A stretch of 64,000 nt of DNA from Spongiibacteraceae bacterium (GCA_028280715.1 JANQLG010000047.1:1-64000), one strand, 5' to 3'. Positions 45,947 through 54,781 are shown, numbered from the stretch's first letter. Notes: generated by a model from the sequence alone, not told the origin. Numbers and translations: made by a program.

Positions 45947-46552
45947 TTAGCTTCTTCCTCGTTTACAGAGATAGTGATGCCATAGGAAATAAGTCGCCAA
46001 AGATCTTAACGGCTGCCACCGTTCTCCTATTTTGACAATCTCTTCGGTATCCATCTCGCCAAAAAATTCCTTGACCGTATTAACCAAGGCAATATCGCCG
46101 GTTGGGAAAATATCTTTGGCTTGAAGACAAAACATTAGATAAACATCAGTGGTCCAATTACCAATGCCTTTAATAGCGGTGAGCTTTTTTCTTACCTCTT
46201 CGGCGGGCATTTGTTGCAGCTCATCAAATACAAGCTCACGACTAAGAACAGCTTCTGCTAATGCTCGGAGATATTTGGTTTTTTGTCGACTGATTTGACA
46301 GCTACGTATTTCTTCATCGGAAAGTTTGATAAGTTCGGTTGGGGTAAATGCAGATAAATAAGCATTGAGTTTATCAAAATGTGCTCTTGCAGAAGCTAGA
46401 CTTACCTGTTGTTCCAGAATCATTTGACTAAGAGAAATAAAACCTTCGGGTCTGGCCCAAGAGGGAGGATTGCCATAATTTTTTTGGATTTGTTTGAAAA
46501 TGGAATCTTTCGTTATAAGACACTCAATGTCATTATGATTAACAATCTCCAT
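45947..46552 (-). CDS. DNA-3-methyladenine glycosylase II family (AlkA-like)
   Basis: A 201-residue helix-hairpin-helix base excision enzyme. The HhH segment is LTAIKGIGNWTTDVYLMF, and FPTGDIAL contains the catalytic Asp, as in AlkA-type glycosylases. It lacks the N-terminal domain of E. coli AlkA and so is the short type. It removes alkylated purines. It is the last gene of a minus-strand run and probably independent of the cupin gene 49 bases upstream. Confidence 0.85.
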   Translation of the reverse strand: MEIVNHNDIECLITKDSIFKQIQKNYGNPPSWARPEGFISLSQMILEQQVSLASARAHFDKLNAYLSAFTPTELIKLSDEEIRSCQISRQKTKYLRALAEAVLSRELVFDELQQMPAEEVRKKLTAIKGIGNWTTDVYLMFCLQAKDIFPTGDIALVNTVKEFFGEMDTEEIVKIGERWQPLRSLATYFLWHHYLCKRGRS

Positions 46553-46601
46553 ATTTCAGGTTCTCTTTATTGCATGATTAATTCATATATTTTAAATAAG
46601 T

Positions 46602-47249
46602 TTACTGTAAATGGCCCACTTTCACCCATATAAACGTGTCCTCCTGTACATAAGGATTATGTTTACTACCATGTGGACTTCTAATCCAAGTGCCAGCGGG
46701 GTAGCGACTGTGCTCGTCAATTAGTTCACCTTCTATTACAAAAATTTCTTCTCCTCCATGATGAATGTGTGGCTGAAAATGTTCTCCAGCGGGCCACTTA
46801 ACCAATGCTACTTGTTCAGTACCGAATTGATGTAATGACAACACTTTCAGATTGCCATTGCCCGGTGACCACTCTGCGGTGTTTGTATCAATCACCACAT
46901 GCTTGCGGTCATCGGGCTGAAATTGATGTAGCTTCACCAAAAGTACACAGCCCTCTTCACTAAAGGGTGCGTGACTAAAGCCTTCGGGGTTTCGAAAATA
47001 AGTCCCGGCATGATAGTCGCCGCTTTCGTCCGAGAAGGTACCTTCGAGTACCAGAATTTCTTCACCCAATGGATGACCGTGTTCGGAAAAACGCGCGCCG
47101 GGTTCGTAGCGTACAATACTGGTGGCATGACCGCGTTCAATGTCTTCCCGCGCCAGTGGCTTTCGCCAGACACCTGCCATGGGGCTGGCAGTCCAATCCA
47201 TAGTATTGGTATCGATCACCACTCGTTCAGTGAAATCCATATTTAGCAC
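46602..47249 (-). CDS. tandem ChrR-like cupin protein
   Basis: A 215-residue protein made of two similar cupin halves, each beginning VIDTNTxxW (about 11 and 119). Each half has a metal-ligand cluster (SEHGHPLGEE and QPHIHHGGEE) and a later His. ChrR-type cupins bind zinc and, when fused to an anti-sigma domain, sense singlet oxygen. No anti-sigma part or sigma gene is present here, so a metal-dependent stress sensor or enzyme is more likely. The GTG start at 47249 has GGGAGG nine bases before it. Confidence 0.8.
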   Translation of the reverse strand: MLNMDFTERVVIDTNTMDWTASPMAGVWRKPLAREDIERGHATSIVRYEPGARFSEHGHPLGEEILVLEGTFSDESGDYHAGTYFRNPEGFSHAPFSEEGCVLLVKLHQFQPDDRKHVVIDTNTAEWSPGNGNLKVLSLHQFGTEQVALVKWPAGEHFQPHIHHGGEEIFVIEGELIDEHSRYPAGTWIRSPHGSKHNPYVQEDTFIWVKVGHLQ

Positions 47250-47276
47250 AATGCCTGCCCTCCCGCCTAAACATTA

Positions 47277-47492
47277 TTACTGTTGTTGAGTCTGTTGTTG
47301 CCTGCGTAGTTCCGTGACTACTTTGCCGCCAACGCCCCAGTTGTCGGTATTCACCTCATCGATTACCACTACAGTTGTCGCAGGATTTTTATTTAGCACA
47401 TCCACCAGCATTTGCGTGCTGCGTTCAATCAATTGTTGCTTTTGCTCGGCGGTAACCTGCTCGTCGGTAATTTTAATATTGATGTAGGGCAT
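47277..47492 (-). CDS. 4-oxalocrotonate tautomerase family protein
   Basis: A 71-residue protein. After removal of Met, the N-terminal Pro (MPYINIKITDEQV) would be the catalytic base of this family. Arg and hydrophobic spacing fit the fold. The C-terminus is Gln-rich. The substrate is unknown. It lies in the gst operon, between the oxidase-like gene and the cupin gene. Confidence 0.85.
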   Translation of the reverse strand: MPYINIKITDEQVTAEQKQQLIERSTQMLVDVLNKNPATTVVVIDEVNTDNWGVGGKVVTELRRQQQTQQQ

Positions 47493-47503
47493 GAAGTTTC
47501 TCC

Positions 47504-48388
47504 TTAATGTTGTTTACGCCACAAACGTTTATTGATGATATCGATATGCACTTTTTGTCGCTGTTGATCCAGCTCGGCTTTGCCAGCCAGTTGTAACAGT
47601 GCGCCATTGTCAAAATTCAAAAACAGTAAACCACAAAAGGGGTACTGCTGTAGATTGCCCAGCGTATTAAATAAATTATTGCCGGGGAAATCGCTAAAGC
47701 TCAATTGATGCCCGCGCACCTGTACAAAACCTTTATCACCGCCGCGATGAGAAATATCCGCCCCCCAGGCATCAGGGCTGGTACTGCTGTCATCCAGTTT
47801 GGGCCCGCTAGACGTAGCGATAAAAAAAGTCTGGGCATTTTCAATCAATACTTTATCACAGGCCGTCAGTTGGCCACTTTCTACCTGCTCGTAGTTGCCC
47901 TTAAACCAATGCGATTGCCAATTGCGTTCAACAATATACTTGGGGCAATTACCATAGGCTTGTTGCACTGTTAATCGCAACTGATTTAAATCGTTAGTTT
48001 CGACGGTTGTATTAATCCTATTACGACGTCGGTTGGCAAAGTCGATGCCCAGCAGCGCTACTTCAGAACCAACAGCAAGTGCAATCTGCAATGGATTGTG
48101 CGCTTGCTGCCAGTCGACTTGTACTTCATTACTACCTTTCGCTGATAAAAAACCTGGACGGCCGACGATCAATCCTGCCCAGGGTTGGCCTGTCGAGTCA
48201 CTGTAGCCTGTCACCACAAAGGGTAAGTGTTGAAAGAACTCGCGATGCTGTTCCGACAGCTCTGGTTTGATCATGGCCAAGCCGCGGCGCTCTGCTTCCT
48301 CACGTACACCAGCGGCCAGTTGCACATTGCGTTCACCAGGATGAAAGGGGCTGAAATTGGCAGTGGTAGTTGGAGATTGATTCGTCAT
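47504..48388 (-). CDS. pyridoxamine 5'-phosphate oxidase family (FMN-binding) protein
   Basis: A 294-residue protein from the ATG at 48388, chosen because GAGGA lies 8 bases before it. The frame is open 13 codons further. VVTGYSDSTGQPWAGLIVGRPGFL and IDFANRRRNRINTTV are features of the PNPOx-like split-barrel flavoproteins that have a separate C-terminal half. It probably binds FMN or F420-like cofactors and reduces small electrophiles, but the substrate is not known. Confidence 0.75.
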   Translation of the reverse strand: MTNQSPTTTANFSPFHPGERNVQLAAGVREEAERRGLAMIKPELSEQHREFFQHLPFVVTGYSDSTGQPWAGLIVGRPGFLSAKGSNEVQVDWQQAHNPLQIALAVGSEVALLGIDFANRRRNRINTTVETNDLNQLRLTVQQAYGNCPKYIVERNWQSHWFKGNYEQVESGQLTACDKVLIENAQTFFIATSSGPKLDDSSTSPDAWGADISHRGGDKGFVQVRGHQLSFSDFPGNNLFNTLGNLQQYPFCGLLFLNFDNGALLQLAGKAELDQQRQKVHIDIINKRLWRKQH

Positions 48389-48427
48389 TGTATCGTCCTC
48401 TGTGCTGTCTACGTTACTTCCTATCAA

Positions 48428-49051
48428 TCACGCCACAGCTTTTACTTGTGTAGCAGGCATAGCAACAAAGTTGGGCAGGTGCTCAATACTGCGTAGCCAG
48501 CGACGGATATTGCTGTACTTATCTAGTGCTACACCGCCTTCCGGCGCGTGGGCGATATAACTGTAAGTTGCGATATCAGCGATGGTTGGTTGATTCAAAG
48601 CCAGCCAATCGCGTTCGGCCAAATGACGGTCAATTTTTTCCAGCAGAGAATGGCTCTGTTTAATCACAGCCTGATGATCAAAGTCGGCGCCAAACACTGT
48701 CACCAAACGTGCAGCGCCGGGTCCTGCAACCACTTCCTTGGTGGCGGTTGTCAGCCATTCCTGAATACCGGCAGCAGCGATAGGATCAACGGGATACCAC
48801 TCCGGTGCGTACTTGCGAGCCAAATATGCAATGATGGCATTGGAGTCACGGATCACCACTTTGTTCTTTGCGGCTTCGTCTACCAGTACAGGTACCTGGC
48901 CGAAGGGGTTCAGGGCCAGAAAGTCAGCCTCGCGTGGTTCGCCCTGGCTCAAATCAACGGTAACGGTTTTGTAGTCCAACCCCAGCAGAGACAGCATCAG
49001 TCGTACCTTATGAGCATGGCCAGAGAGTGGAAAGTCGTACAGTGTCATCAT
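48428..49051 (-). CDS. gst: glutathione S-transferase
   Basis: A 207-residue GST. The thioredoxin-like N-terminal domain begins LYDFPLSGHAHKVRLMLSLLGLDY, with the cis-Pro region QVPVLVDEAAKNKVVIRDSNAIIAYLA. The C-terminal helical domain has the N-capping PTIADIATYSYI. It conjugates glutathione to electrophiles. It is first in a minus-strand run with the PNPOx, tautomerase and cupin genes, under a promoter with two palindromic operators. Confidence 0.93.
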   Translation of the reverse strand: MMTLYDFPLSGHAHKVRLMLSLLGLDYKTVTVDLSQGEPREADFLALNPFGQVPVLVDEAAKNKVVIRDSNAIIAYLARKYAPEWYPVDPIAAAGIQEWLTTATKEVVAGPGAARLVTVFGADFDHQAVIKQSHSLLEKIDRHLAERDWLALNQPTIADIATYSYIAHAPEGGVALDKYSNIRRWLRSIEHLPNFVAMPATQVKAVA

Positions 49052-49080
49052 CGGTCAGTCCTCTTGGATAAATTTAGGAA

Positions 49081-49134
49081 GAGACAGATTTGTCTCCTTT
49101 AAATAGAATAAATATACAGATCTGTCTATGTCAA
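49081..49134 (-). promoter_or_regulatory. gst promoter with two TetR-type operators
   Basis: On the minus strand, TTGACA (49129-49134) and TATTCT (49105-49110) are 18 bases apart. A palindrome, TATACAGATCTGTCTA (49113-49128), exactly fills that spacer. A second one, GAGACAGATTTGTCTC (49081-49096), covers the expected start site. Both follow AGAC-N6-GTCT, and their centres are 32 bases apart. The pattern resembles the NemR operator of E. coli. Confidence 0.85.
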
Positions 49135-49267
49135 GCAGTTATTTTTGGTGAGGTTGTGTAAGGCGTTAAAAATTGCCTTATATAATTGTTTTTATTGAAT
49201 TTTTATCTTTAATAAAAATCTAAAGGCTAGAGTTTTAAATGAGCTATTCGCCAATAGGGAGACAGTT

Positions 49268-49366
49268 ATGTATACTTCAAAACAGCATTCCACTCAAAAA
49301 GGGCTATCGTCAGAGGTAACAACATGGCAAGCAGTCGACGTGACCATTTGGTCGACATCGCATTAA
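49268..49366 (+). CDS. possible 32-residue leader ORF overlapping the TetR gene start
   Basis: ATG at 49268 has AGGGAG six bases before it, a better site than many real genes here. The reading runs MYTSKQHSTQKGLSSEVTTW and ends at the TAA at 49364-49366. It overlaps the TetR start (49324) in another frame. It may couple or attenuate translation of the regulator. No peptide function is proposed. Confidence 0.35.
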   Translation: MYTSKQHSTQKGLSSEVTTWQAVDVTIWSTSH

Positions 49367-49902
49367 AGTTGTTCAGCAAACACGGTTTTCACGCCACAGG
49401 TATTGATACCGTATTGGCTGAATCTGGCGTTGCGAAAAAAACCCTCTATAACCATTTCAAATCCAAAGACGAACTGATCATCGCCGCCTTGCAAAAACGC
49501 GATGAGGATTTTCTGTCGATGATGCGCGAAGCGGTGCCAAGACTTGCAGCCCAACAGGAGGGCGATCCACGATTAGCACGCATCATGGGATTTTTAGATG
49601 CCATAAATGAATGGATGCAATCGGACGGCTTCTTTGGTTGTACCTTTATCAACGCGTCAGCTGAATTCCCCCGCAAGGAAGACCCAATCCACGTTGCTTG
49701 TAGCAGCCACAAAAAATTGGTGATGCAGTTTATACAAGAGCTTTTGTCAGAGCTTGAATTCGAAAACAGCTACTATGTGGCCAAGCAAATCGCGATCCTG
49801 GTCGATGGCGCGATTGTTAATGTCCATACCGCCTGCGACAAAGAGGCAGGGAAAGTTGCCAAGGTTGCGGCTAATAGCTTATTGCAAACCTATTTGAAAT
49901 AA
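49324..49902 (+). CDS. TetR-family repressor, divergent from gst
   Basis: A 192-residue regulator. The N-terminal helix-turn-helix is HLVDIALKLFSKHGFHATGIDTVLAESGVAKKTLYNHFKSKDEL (about 7-50). The ligand domain has the GCTFINASAEF segment with one Cys, in a place where thiol-sensing relatives carry a conserved Cys. AGAGG precedes the start by seven bases. It should bind the two palindromes in front of gst, 190-240 bases away, and be released by electrophiles. The effector is not known. Confidence 0.9.
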   Translation: MASSRRDHLVDIALKLFSKHGFHATGIDTVLAESGVAKKTLYNHFKSKDELIIAALQKRDEDFLSMMREAVPRLAAQQEGDPRLARIMGFLDAINEWMQSDGFFGCTFINASAEFPRKEDPIHVACSSHKKLVMQFIQELLSELEFENSYYVAKQIAILVDGAIVNVHTACDKEAGKVAKVAANSLLQTYLK

Positions 49903-49922
49903 TCACTCGGGAAGACGCGTTT

Positions 49923-50390
49923 ATGAACAGTTCTCTCTTCTATGCATTACTGATGCTCGTTGCAGGTCTGGGCATACCCGTTATGGCGACATTAAACGGC
50001 GGTTTGGGCACACGGCTACAAAGCCCAGCCTTGGCTGCGGTCATTTTGTTGGCTGTAGGTTTTGTGCTGGCGACTTCCTATCTTCTCACCACCGAAGGTT
50101 TACCCAGCAAACTCTATCAAGCTACTACTCAAGCCTCTGCGCCCTGGTACTTTTACACCGGTGGCTTTTTTGTGGTGTTTTATATTCTGACTATCACCTG
50201 GGTAGCACCACGTTTTGGTGTTGCCAATGCTGTGGCTTTTGTGTTGCTCGGGCAATTGATTGCCATGAGTATTATTGACCATTTTGGGTTGATGGGGGCT
50301 CAGCAGTTTTCGTTAAGTGTGCAGAGAGTAGTGGGGTTGTTGCTAATGGCTGTAGGGGTGTTTTTGGTACTAGACAGGTCTTCATCATAG
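49923..50390 (+). CDS. DMT-superfamily transporter (YdcZ/DUF606 type)
   Basis: A 155-residue protein with five hydrophobic segments, LMLVAGLGIPVMATLNGGLGTRL at the start and LLLMAVGVFLVL at the end. It is half the size of a normal EamA transporter and matches the DUF606 single-repeat form, which probably dimerises. It starts 20 bases after the TetR gene and is likely co-transcribed. The substrate is unknown. Confidence 0.82.
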   Translation: MNSSLFYALLMLVAGLGIPVMATLNGGLGTRLQSPALAAVILLAVGFVLATSYLLTTEGLPSKLYQATTQASAPWYFYTGGFFVVFYILTITWVAPRFGVANAVAFVLLGQLIAMSIIDHFGLMGAQQFSLSVQRVVGLLLMAVGVFLVLDRSSS

Positions 50391-50512
50391 TTTTGTTAAC
50401 TATTTAGACTTCATTACACAAGCAGATTTATTTTTACGTAGCAAAGAGAAATATATCTATCGCATTAGTTGGGCACAATGCTAATAAGTGAAGATGTTAG
50501 CGACTATTTGAT

Positions 50513-51052
50513 TTAGCAATCTTCAGTGATGAGAGTTACAGTGCAATCAATTACGCCGGATGAGTCGGCTTCTCCAAACGAATCATAAAGAACATAACAG
50601 CCTTCATCTGTTGGCGGTGACAGCGCTGAAAGCTCCAAGACATTATATCCGACTAATGTGTATTGATTACCGGTATTTGATGTTAGCCCACCAGCTCCTT
50701 GTAAGTTGATGAAATCAATCATTTCTAATCGATCGCCTAGCTCAGCTCTACTTTCTGGACATAGATTTCGCCAATCAATTTCAGCGCTAACACCACCAAA
50801 ATCAATCAGAAACCCTGTTTGAGTGCTAGGGCTGCTTGCTGCAGCAGTGATACCCTGAGCTGTTGCCTTTAATTTAACCAGATTAATAGTAGAGTTCATT
50901 GTGCCTTCTATGCCCCTAAGCACTTCAATTCTTGCTGAACGGGATATATCAAGAAATCTGGGAATGGCTACTATCGCTAGAGCTCCAATCAATACGATAA
51001 CTGCGATTAGTTCAATGAGGGTGAAACCGGTTGTTTTTGTTGCTTTAATCAT
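50513..51052 (-). CDS. type IV pilin / pseudopilin-like protein
   Basis: A 179-residue protein with a class III prepilin signal. It is cut after the Gly of TTGFTLIELIAVIVLIGALAI, leaving N-methylated Phe and Glu at +5. The hydrophobic helix is followed by a globular part with Cys at both a middle and an end position. It resembles MSHA-type or minor pilins. No other pilus gene is near. It needs a PilD-type peptidase encoded elsewhere. Confidence 0.88.
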   Translation of the reverse strand: MIKATKTTGFTLIELIAVIVLIGALAIVAIPRFLDISRSARIEVLRGIEGTMNSTINLVKLKATAQGITAAASSPSTQTGFLIDFGGVSAEIDWRNLCPESRAELGDRLEMIDFINLQGAGGLTSNTGNQYTLVGYNVLELSALSPPTDEGCYVLYDSFGEADSSGVIDCTVTLITEDC

Positions 51053-51261
51053 TGGCGAGAGGAGTGTCTACTTAAATACTTAGAAAATACAGTATAGTCA
51101 TAATTTATTGGTATGGAGAAAGTCGACGCTGAAAATGGTATTAATAGGCAGGATAAAAAAATCAGCGACACTATGACAAAAGACCATTAAAGCATTTTAA
51201 CTTTTCAATGGTTACGCATAATTAACTTAGGATAGCTTAGGAAAAACTGTAGGAGAAGCCT

Positions 51262-51834
51262 ATGACAGATATTAATCTGAGTTGTAATTGCAGCCAGGTA
51301 AAAGCTATTGTTCATGATGTCTCTCCTGGCAGTGGTAACCGTTTGACTTGTTATTGTGATGATTGCCAGAGTTTTGCCAAGCAGCTAAACCGTGCCGATG
51401 ACGTTCTGGACGAATACGGCGGCACTGATATTTACCAAGTCACTCCATCGCAAATAGAAATCACGCACGGGATAGACAATATCCGCTGCCTTCGATTAAC
51501 GTCTAAAGGTTTATACCGTTGGTATGCCGGTTGTTGTAATACGCCTATTGGTAATACAGTCAGTGGAAAAATGCCTTTTGTCGGCTTAATTCATAATTTT
51601 ATTGTCCAAGATGAATTATTGGATTCTAAAATTGGTCCGGTATTGGGGCCGGTATTTGAAAAATTTGCTACTAAACCTCTCCCACCATTAAGGTCTGGCC
51701 AGAAATCGCAATGGATAATGTTATTAAGAATGTTGGGTAAAATATTGCAATGGAAAATCCAAGGTAAGGAAAGACCCAATCCATTTTTTAATAGCGACAA
51801 TAAACCGGTTTGTGAACCAAAAATAGTGGATTAA
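51262..51834 (+). CDS. DUF6151 (GFA-like zinc-binding) protein
   Basis: A 190-residue soluble protein with zinc-type Cys clusters CNC (8-10), CYCDDC (30-35) and GCC (near 90), which resemble the glutathione-dependent formaldehyde-activating (GFA) fold. The family is uncharacterised. GGAGAAG precedes the start. The gene is alone. A link with the frm genes at the left end is possible but not shown. Confidence 0.7.
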   Translation: MTDINLSCNCSQVKAIVHDVSPGSGNRLTCYCDDCQSFAKQLNRADDVLDEYGGTDIYQVTPSQIEITHGIDNIRCLRLTSKGLYRWYAGCCNTPIGNTVSGKMPFVGLIHNFIVQDELLDSKIGPVLGPVFEKFATKPLPPLRSGQKSQWIMLLRMLGKILQWKIQGKERPNPFFNSDNKPVCEPKIVD

Positions 51835-51952
51835 TTTTTTATTTAAAGCAGGTCGCCAGCTATCGAATTTAAAATATAAAAATAATGGTAATCATTATTC
51901 TGCCAATCAGATATTTTTGTTTTCTATTGCAAAAAATTTAGGTAAAACAGAA

Positions 51953-52336
51953 CTAATGAAGGTGCTTGGCAAGCCATTGCCGAGCAGTTTCTTCAGTATC
52001 GAAGAACTCGATGATCCATTCGGTTTGATCTTCTACCATCATTTTATAAAGGCCTGATATTGCATTTATTTCTTCATCTGCTGATAGAATATGAGCAACA
52101 TAAATATGAGGATTAAATTTTGCGACTACTCGAGAAATGGCAACAAGCTTATCAGTATCTTCCATGCTGATGTCACCTCTTTTGCCTTCTGATGTATCGG
52201 AAATAATATACTGACAATCTTCAAACCGATAATCGCCGGTTAAGTTGAGTAGTGTATCTATCACTTCTTGAGTTTGAATTTCGCTGTGATATTTAATTAC
52301 CAGTCCCTGTTTTTCCCAGAGGATCTTCACTGACAT
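51953..52336 (-). CDS. small STAS/SpoIIAA-like protein, second copy
   Basis: A 127-residue soluble protein, MSVKILWEKQGLVIKYHSEI at the start and FFDTEETARQWLAKHL at the end. Its layout parallels the protein at 1310-1684. The C-terminal aromatic-D-T-E..A..WL is shared with many marine gammaproteobacterial proteins of unknown function. AGGTG lies about 11 bases before the ATG. The target is unknown. Confidence 0.6.
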   Translation of the reverse strand: MSVKILWEKQGLVIKYHSEIQTQEVIDTLLNLTGDYRFEDCQYIISDTSEGKRGDISMEDTDKLVAISRVVAKFNPHIYVAHILSADEEINAISGLYKMMVEDQTEWIIEFFDTEETARQWLAKHLH

Positions 52337-52482
52337 ATAAAAAAAGCACCTCTTGCACCTTTATATTAAAGGCAATATAGGCCTGTAAAAGATAAAAACA
52401 TATTACGGTAAATACCTATACTTGATACTTATCAATTATTTTCAGTGAGTAAGGCGTTAATTAAATAAAGAGAGAGATAAAA

Positions 52483-52938
52483 ATGTCCCTAGAGAGTATT
52501 TTTACAATTATTAGTAATATCATTTTGCCTTTTTGGTTATTGTTATTATTTGCACCGCATGCAAAAGTCACTAAGGTATTGGTACATACCGGCCTTATTC
52601 CAGCAGTTTACGCCATAGTTTATACATACTATCTGATTACGGGGCTATTTTTAGGTATGCCAGAGGGCGGTGGCATGGGTTCACTGGAAGCATTAATGAT
52701 AGCGTTTACAGAGCCGAATGCCGTTATCGCCGGATGGACTCACTATCTGGTCTTTGACCTCTTTATTGGCGCGTGGATAGTTCGCGATGCCAAGCGAGAA
52801 AGTATTCATCATCTGGCTGTCGTAATTCCTCTGGTTTTAACCTTTGTGGCGGGTCCACTAGGACTATTTGTTTATTTGATAATTCGCGGTGGTTTGAAGC
52901 GTAAATTCTCGCTAGCTGAAACAACAGTTACAACGTAA
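52483..52938 (+). CDS. ABA4-like family membrane protein
   Basis: A 151-residue protein with four hydrophobic helices. FWLLLLFAPHAKVTKVLVHTGLIPAVYAIVY and WTHYLVFDLFIGAWIVRDA are the DUF4281 (ABA4-like) pattern. The plant member is needed for neoxanthin synthesis. The bacterial role is unknown and need not involve carotenoids. AGAGAGAG precedes the start. Confidence 0.8.
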   Translation: MSLESIFTIISNIILPFWLLLLFAPHAKVTKVLVHTGLIPAVYAIVYTYYLITGLFLGMPEGGGMGSLEALMIAFTEPNAVIAGWTHYLVFDLFIGAWIVRDAKRESIHHLAVVIPLVLTFVAGPLGLFVYLIIRGGLKRKFSLAETTVTT

Positions 52939-53087
52939 CGGGTATTATTTTTGCTAAAGTAAACATAACCTCGATAAAAATGGTTAACGCAGGTGGATTA
53001 CCTGGATACTATTAAATAAGTCCATAGATAAATAAGCCCATAGGTTAGGCCAGAGATCAAGATGATAGTTGGATAAGGAGGTTGTTA

Positions 53088-54251
53088 ATGAAGTTGATAG
53101 GCAGTGTTTTCGTGCTGCTGGCATTGGTAGCCTGTTCAGCCACCAATAAAATGATTGTGGCGGACTATGACATAAGAATTGAAAAACAGCTTCCCACTAT
53201 TACTGTGTTTTTAAAGAGACCTACGGATGATTTTCGAGAACGCTGCTTAAATTTCGATAATGCTTCGGTATTAAATCATTGCCAACTTAATCAACTTAAT
53301 CTCAGTAAATTCGCTACAGAACTTAAACAATCGGGATTGTTTGAAGATGTGGAATATGCCAATAAAGACATTGGCTATCGATTGTTGGTGACCACTGGAA
53401 CCTACAATGCAGAAGGCGGTGAGGACATTGGCAATGCATTAATTGCCGGTGCGACCATGATGTTGGCACCAATAGTAGTTTCAACCGACATTAAAGTGGA
53501 TGCAGTTTTATTTTGGTATGGCTATGAGTTAAAGCGCTTTCAATATGAGCTGCCTTTTGAGGAGCGCAGATCAATATTGACGATGGGCCAGGATACCGAA
53601 AGGGATATTGCAAAAAGTATTGCCTCTCACATTCTCAGAGATATTCAGTCGAAAAAATTATTTACAGCAAACTATTTATCAAAAACTATAAAGTCCAGCG
53701 ATTACGAAAATACCCTAAAAGCACCAAAAGAAATGGGCAATTTTTTTCGTCAGGCAACAGTTATTTATAACCACCCTTTTGGTGGTGCCAGAATGAGATA
53801 TTCGCGGGAAACGTCATTGTCGGGTCATGTTGATGTTTTTGTTTATCCCATTCGTTCCGCTTTCTGGCAAAACGAAATGGATATCCTCGGTAAGGAAGTA
53901 GCCAATATTAAAAAAGATATTGAATGGGTTAATACGGAGAATGAAACTAAAACGCTTCGCATGGATGATCACGAACCAATAACAGTTTCTTCAACAAAGG
54001 GTGATATCAATGCCGTGATGTTTGAGAGTGAATTTTTGGATTCACTATCCAATGAATATCTATCACAGACCTATTTAATGATAATGAAAGATAAATTTGT
54101 GAAGGTGCGTCATACGGCGTTAAAGGGTGGCCCATCGCGTAAAGATATTAATACTTTTGTCAATCAGCTAGTCGATCAAATTACTGTGCCGGAAGAATCA
54201 TTATTTATGGCCAGGCTAAGAAAAAACTGGCGTGATGCAAAGCCGATGTAA
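53088..54251 (+). CDS. predicted lipoprotein of unknown function
   Basis: A 387-residue protein with a lipoprotein signal ending LVAC (Cys16). The part up to about 190 contains a LTLLVTTGTYN-like strand region and a hydrophobic stretch (IGNALIAGATMMLAPIVVST). The rest is polar. I do not recognise the family. The ATG at 53088 is preferred because AAGGAGG ends 6 bases before it. The next gene encodes a small cytochrome, 42 bases on, so co-expression is possible. Confidence 0.7.
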   Translation: MKLIGSVFVLLALVACSATNKMIVADYDIRIEKQLPTITVFLKRPTDDFRERCLNFDNASVLNHCQLNQLNLSKFATELKQSGLFEDVEYANKDIGYRLLVTTGTYNAEGGEDIGNALIAGATMMLAPIVVSTDIKVDAVLFWYGYELKRFQYELPFEERRSILTMGQDTERDIAKSIASHILRDIQSKKLFTANYLSKTIKSSDYENTLKAPKEMGNFFRQATVIYNHPFGGARMRYSRETSLSGHVDVFVYPIRSAFWQNEMDILGKEVANIKKDIEWVNTENETKTLRMDDHEPITVSSTKGDINAVMFESEFLDSLSNEYLSQTYLMIMKDKFVKVRHTALKGGPSRKDINTFVNQLVDQITVPEESLFMARLRKNWRDAKPM

Positions 54252-54293
54252 ACTGATAAACGTTTTCTTTAAGAGAGAATAAGGAGTCAAATA

Positions 54294-54614
54294 ATGTATC
54301 TTCGACAAAAAATATACACGGCTTTTTTCTTCTCTATCATATTTTGTTCAGTGAAGGTTTTTGCTTTAACACCTGAAGAAGTTTATAAAACTTATTGTGT
54401 GATGTGTCATGGTATGACTTCTACGGCACCACAATTTAGAGTAGCAGAAGATTGGGAAAAGCCTTTGTCACAGGGTATGGGTAAGGTTTATGAAAACGCT
54501 ATAAAAGGCCTTGCGGCACATCCGCCCAGAGGCTTATGTGCGTTGTGTAGTGATCAAGAAATTATTGATGCTACCGATTATATGATAGGTATTGATACTT
54601 CTGCATCAGAATAA
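54294..54614 (+). CDS. cytochrome c5-like protein with altered axial ligand
   Basis: A 106-residue exported protein. A signal peptide of about 24 residues leads to the haem site CVMCH at 35-39. The c5 family has a Met ligand in AMPPKGxCxxCSD. Here the segment reads AAHPPRGLCALCSD, so the Met is replaced by His76. The Cys pair 82/85, which forms the c5 disulfide, is intact. The change suggests bis-His haem ligation or an open site. Confidence 0.85.
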   Translation: MYLRQKIYTAFFFSIIFCSVKVFALTPEEVYKTYCVMCHGMTSTAPQFRVAEDWEKPLSQGMGKVYENAIKGLAAHPPRGLCALCSDQEIIDATDYMIGIDTSASE

Positions 54615-54781
54615 TAATCAAGTACAAATAATATTTAGTCATTGTCAGAATTGACGCATTATCGTGCGCCTGCAACCATTAACTAGTGCATTTATATTTA
54701 AATACACGTTGTCATCTGAATACTCGATAAGATATAAATACTAGTCGTTCGAATTACATGAAATAAAAAGAGAGTTTTCCA

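Noticed and set aside
48548-49102. A 184-codon plus-strand frame opposite gst.
   Set aside because: It is an antisense shadow of a clear glutathione transferase gene and would include the gst promoter and one operator.
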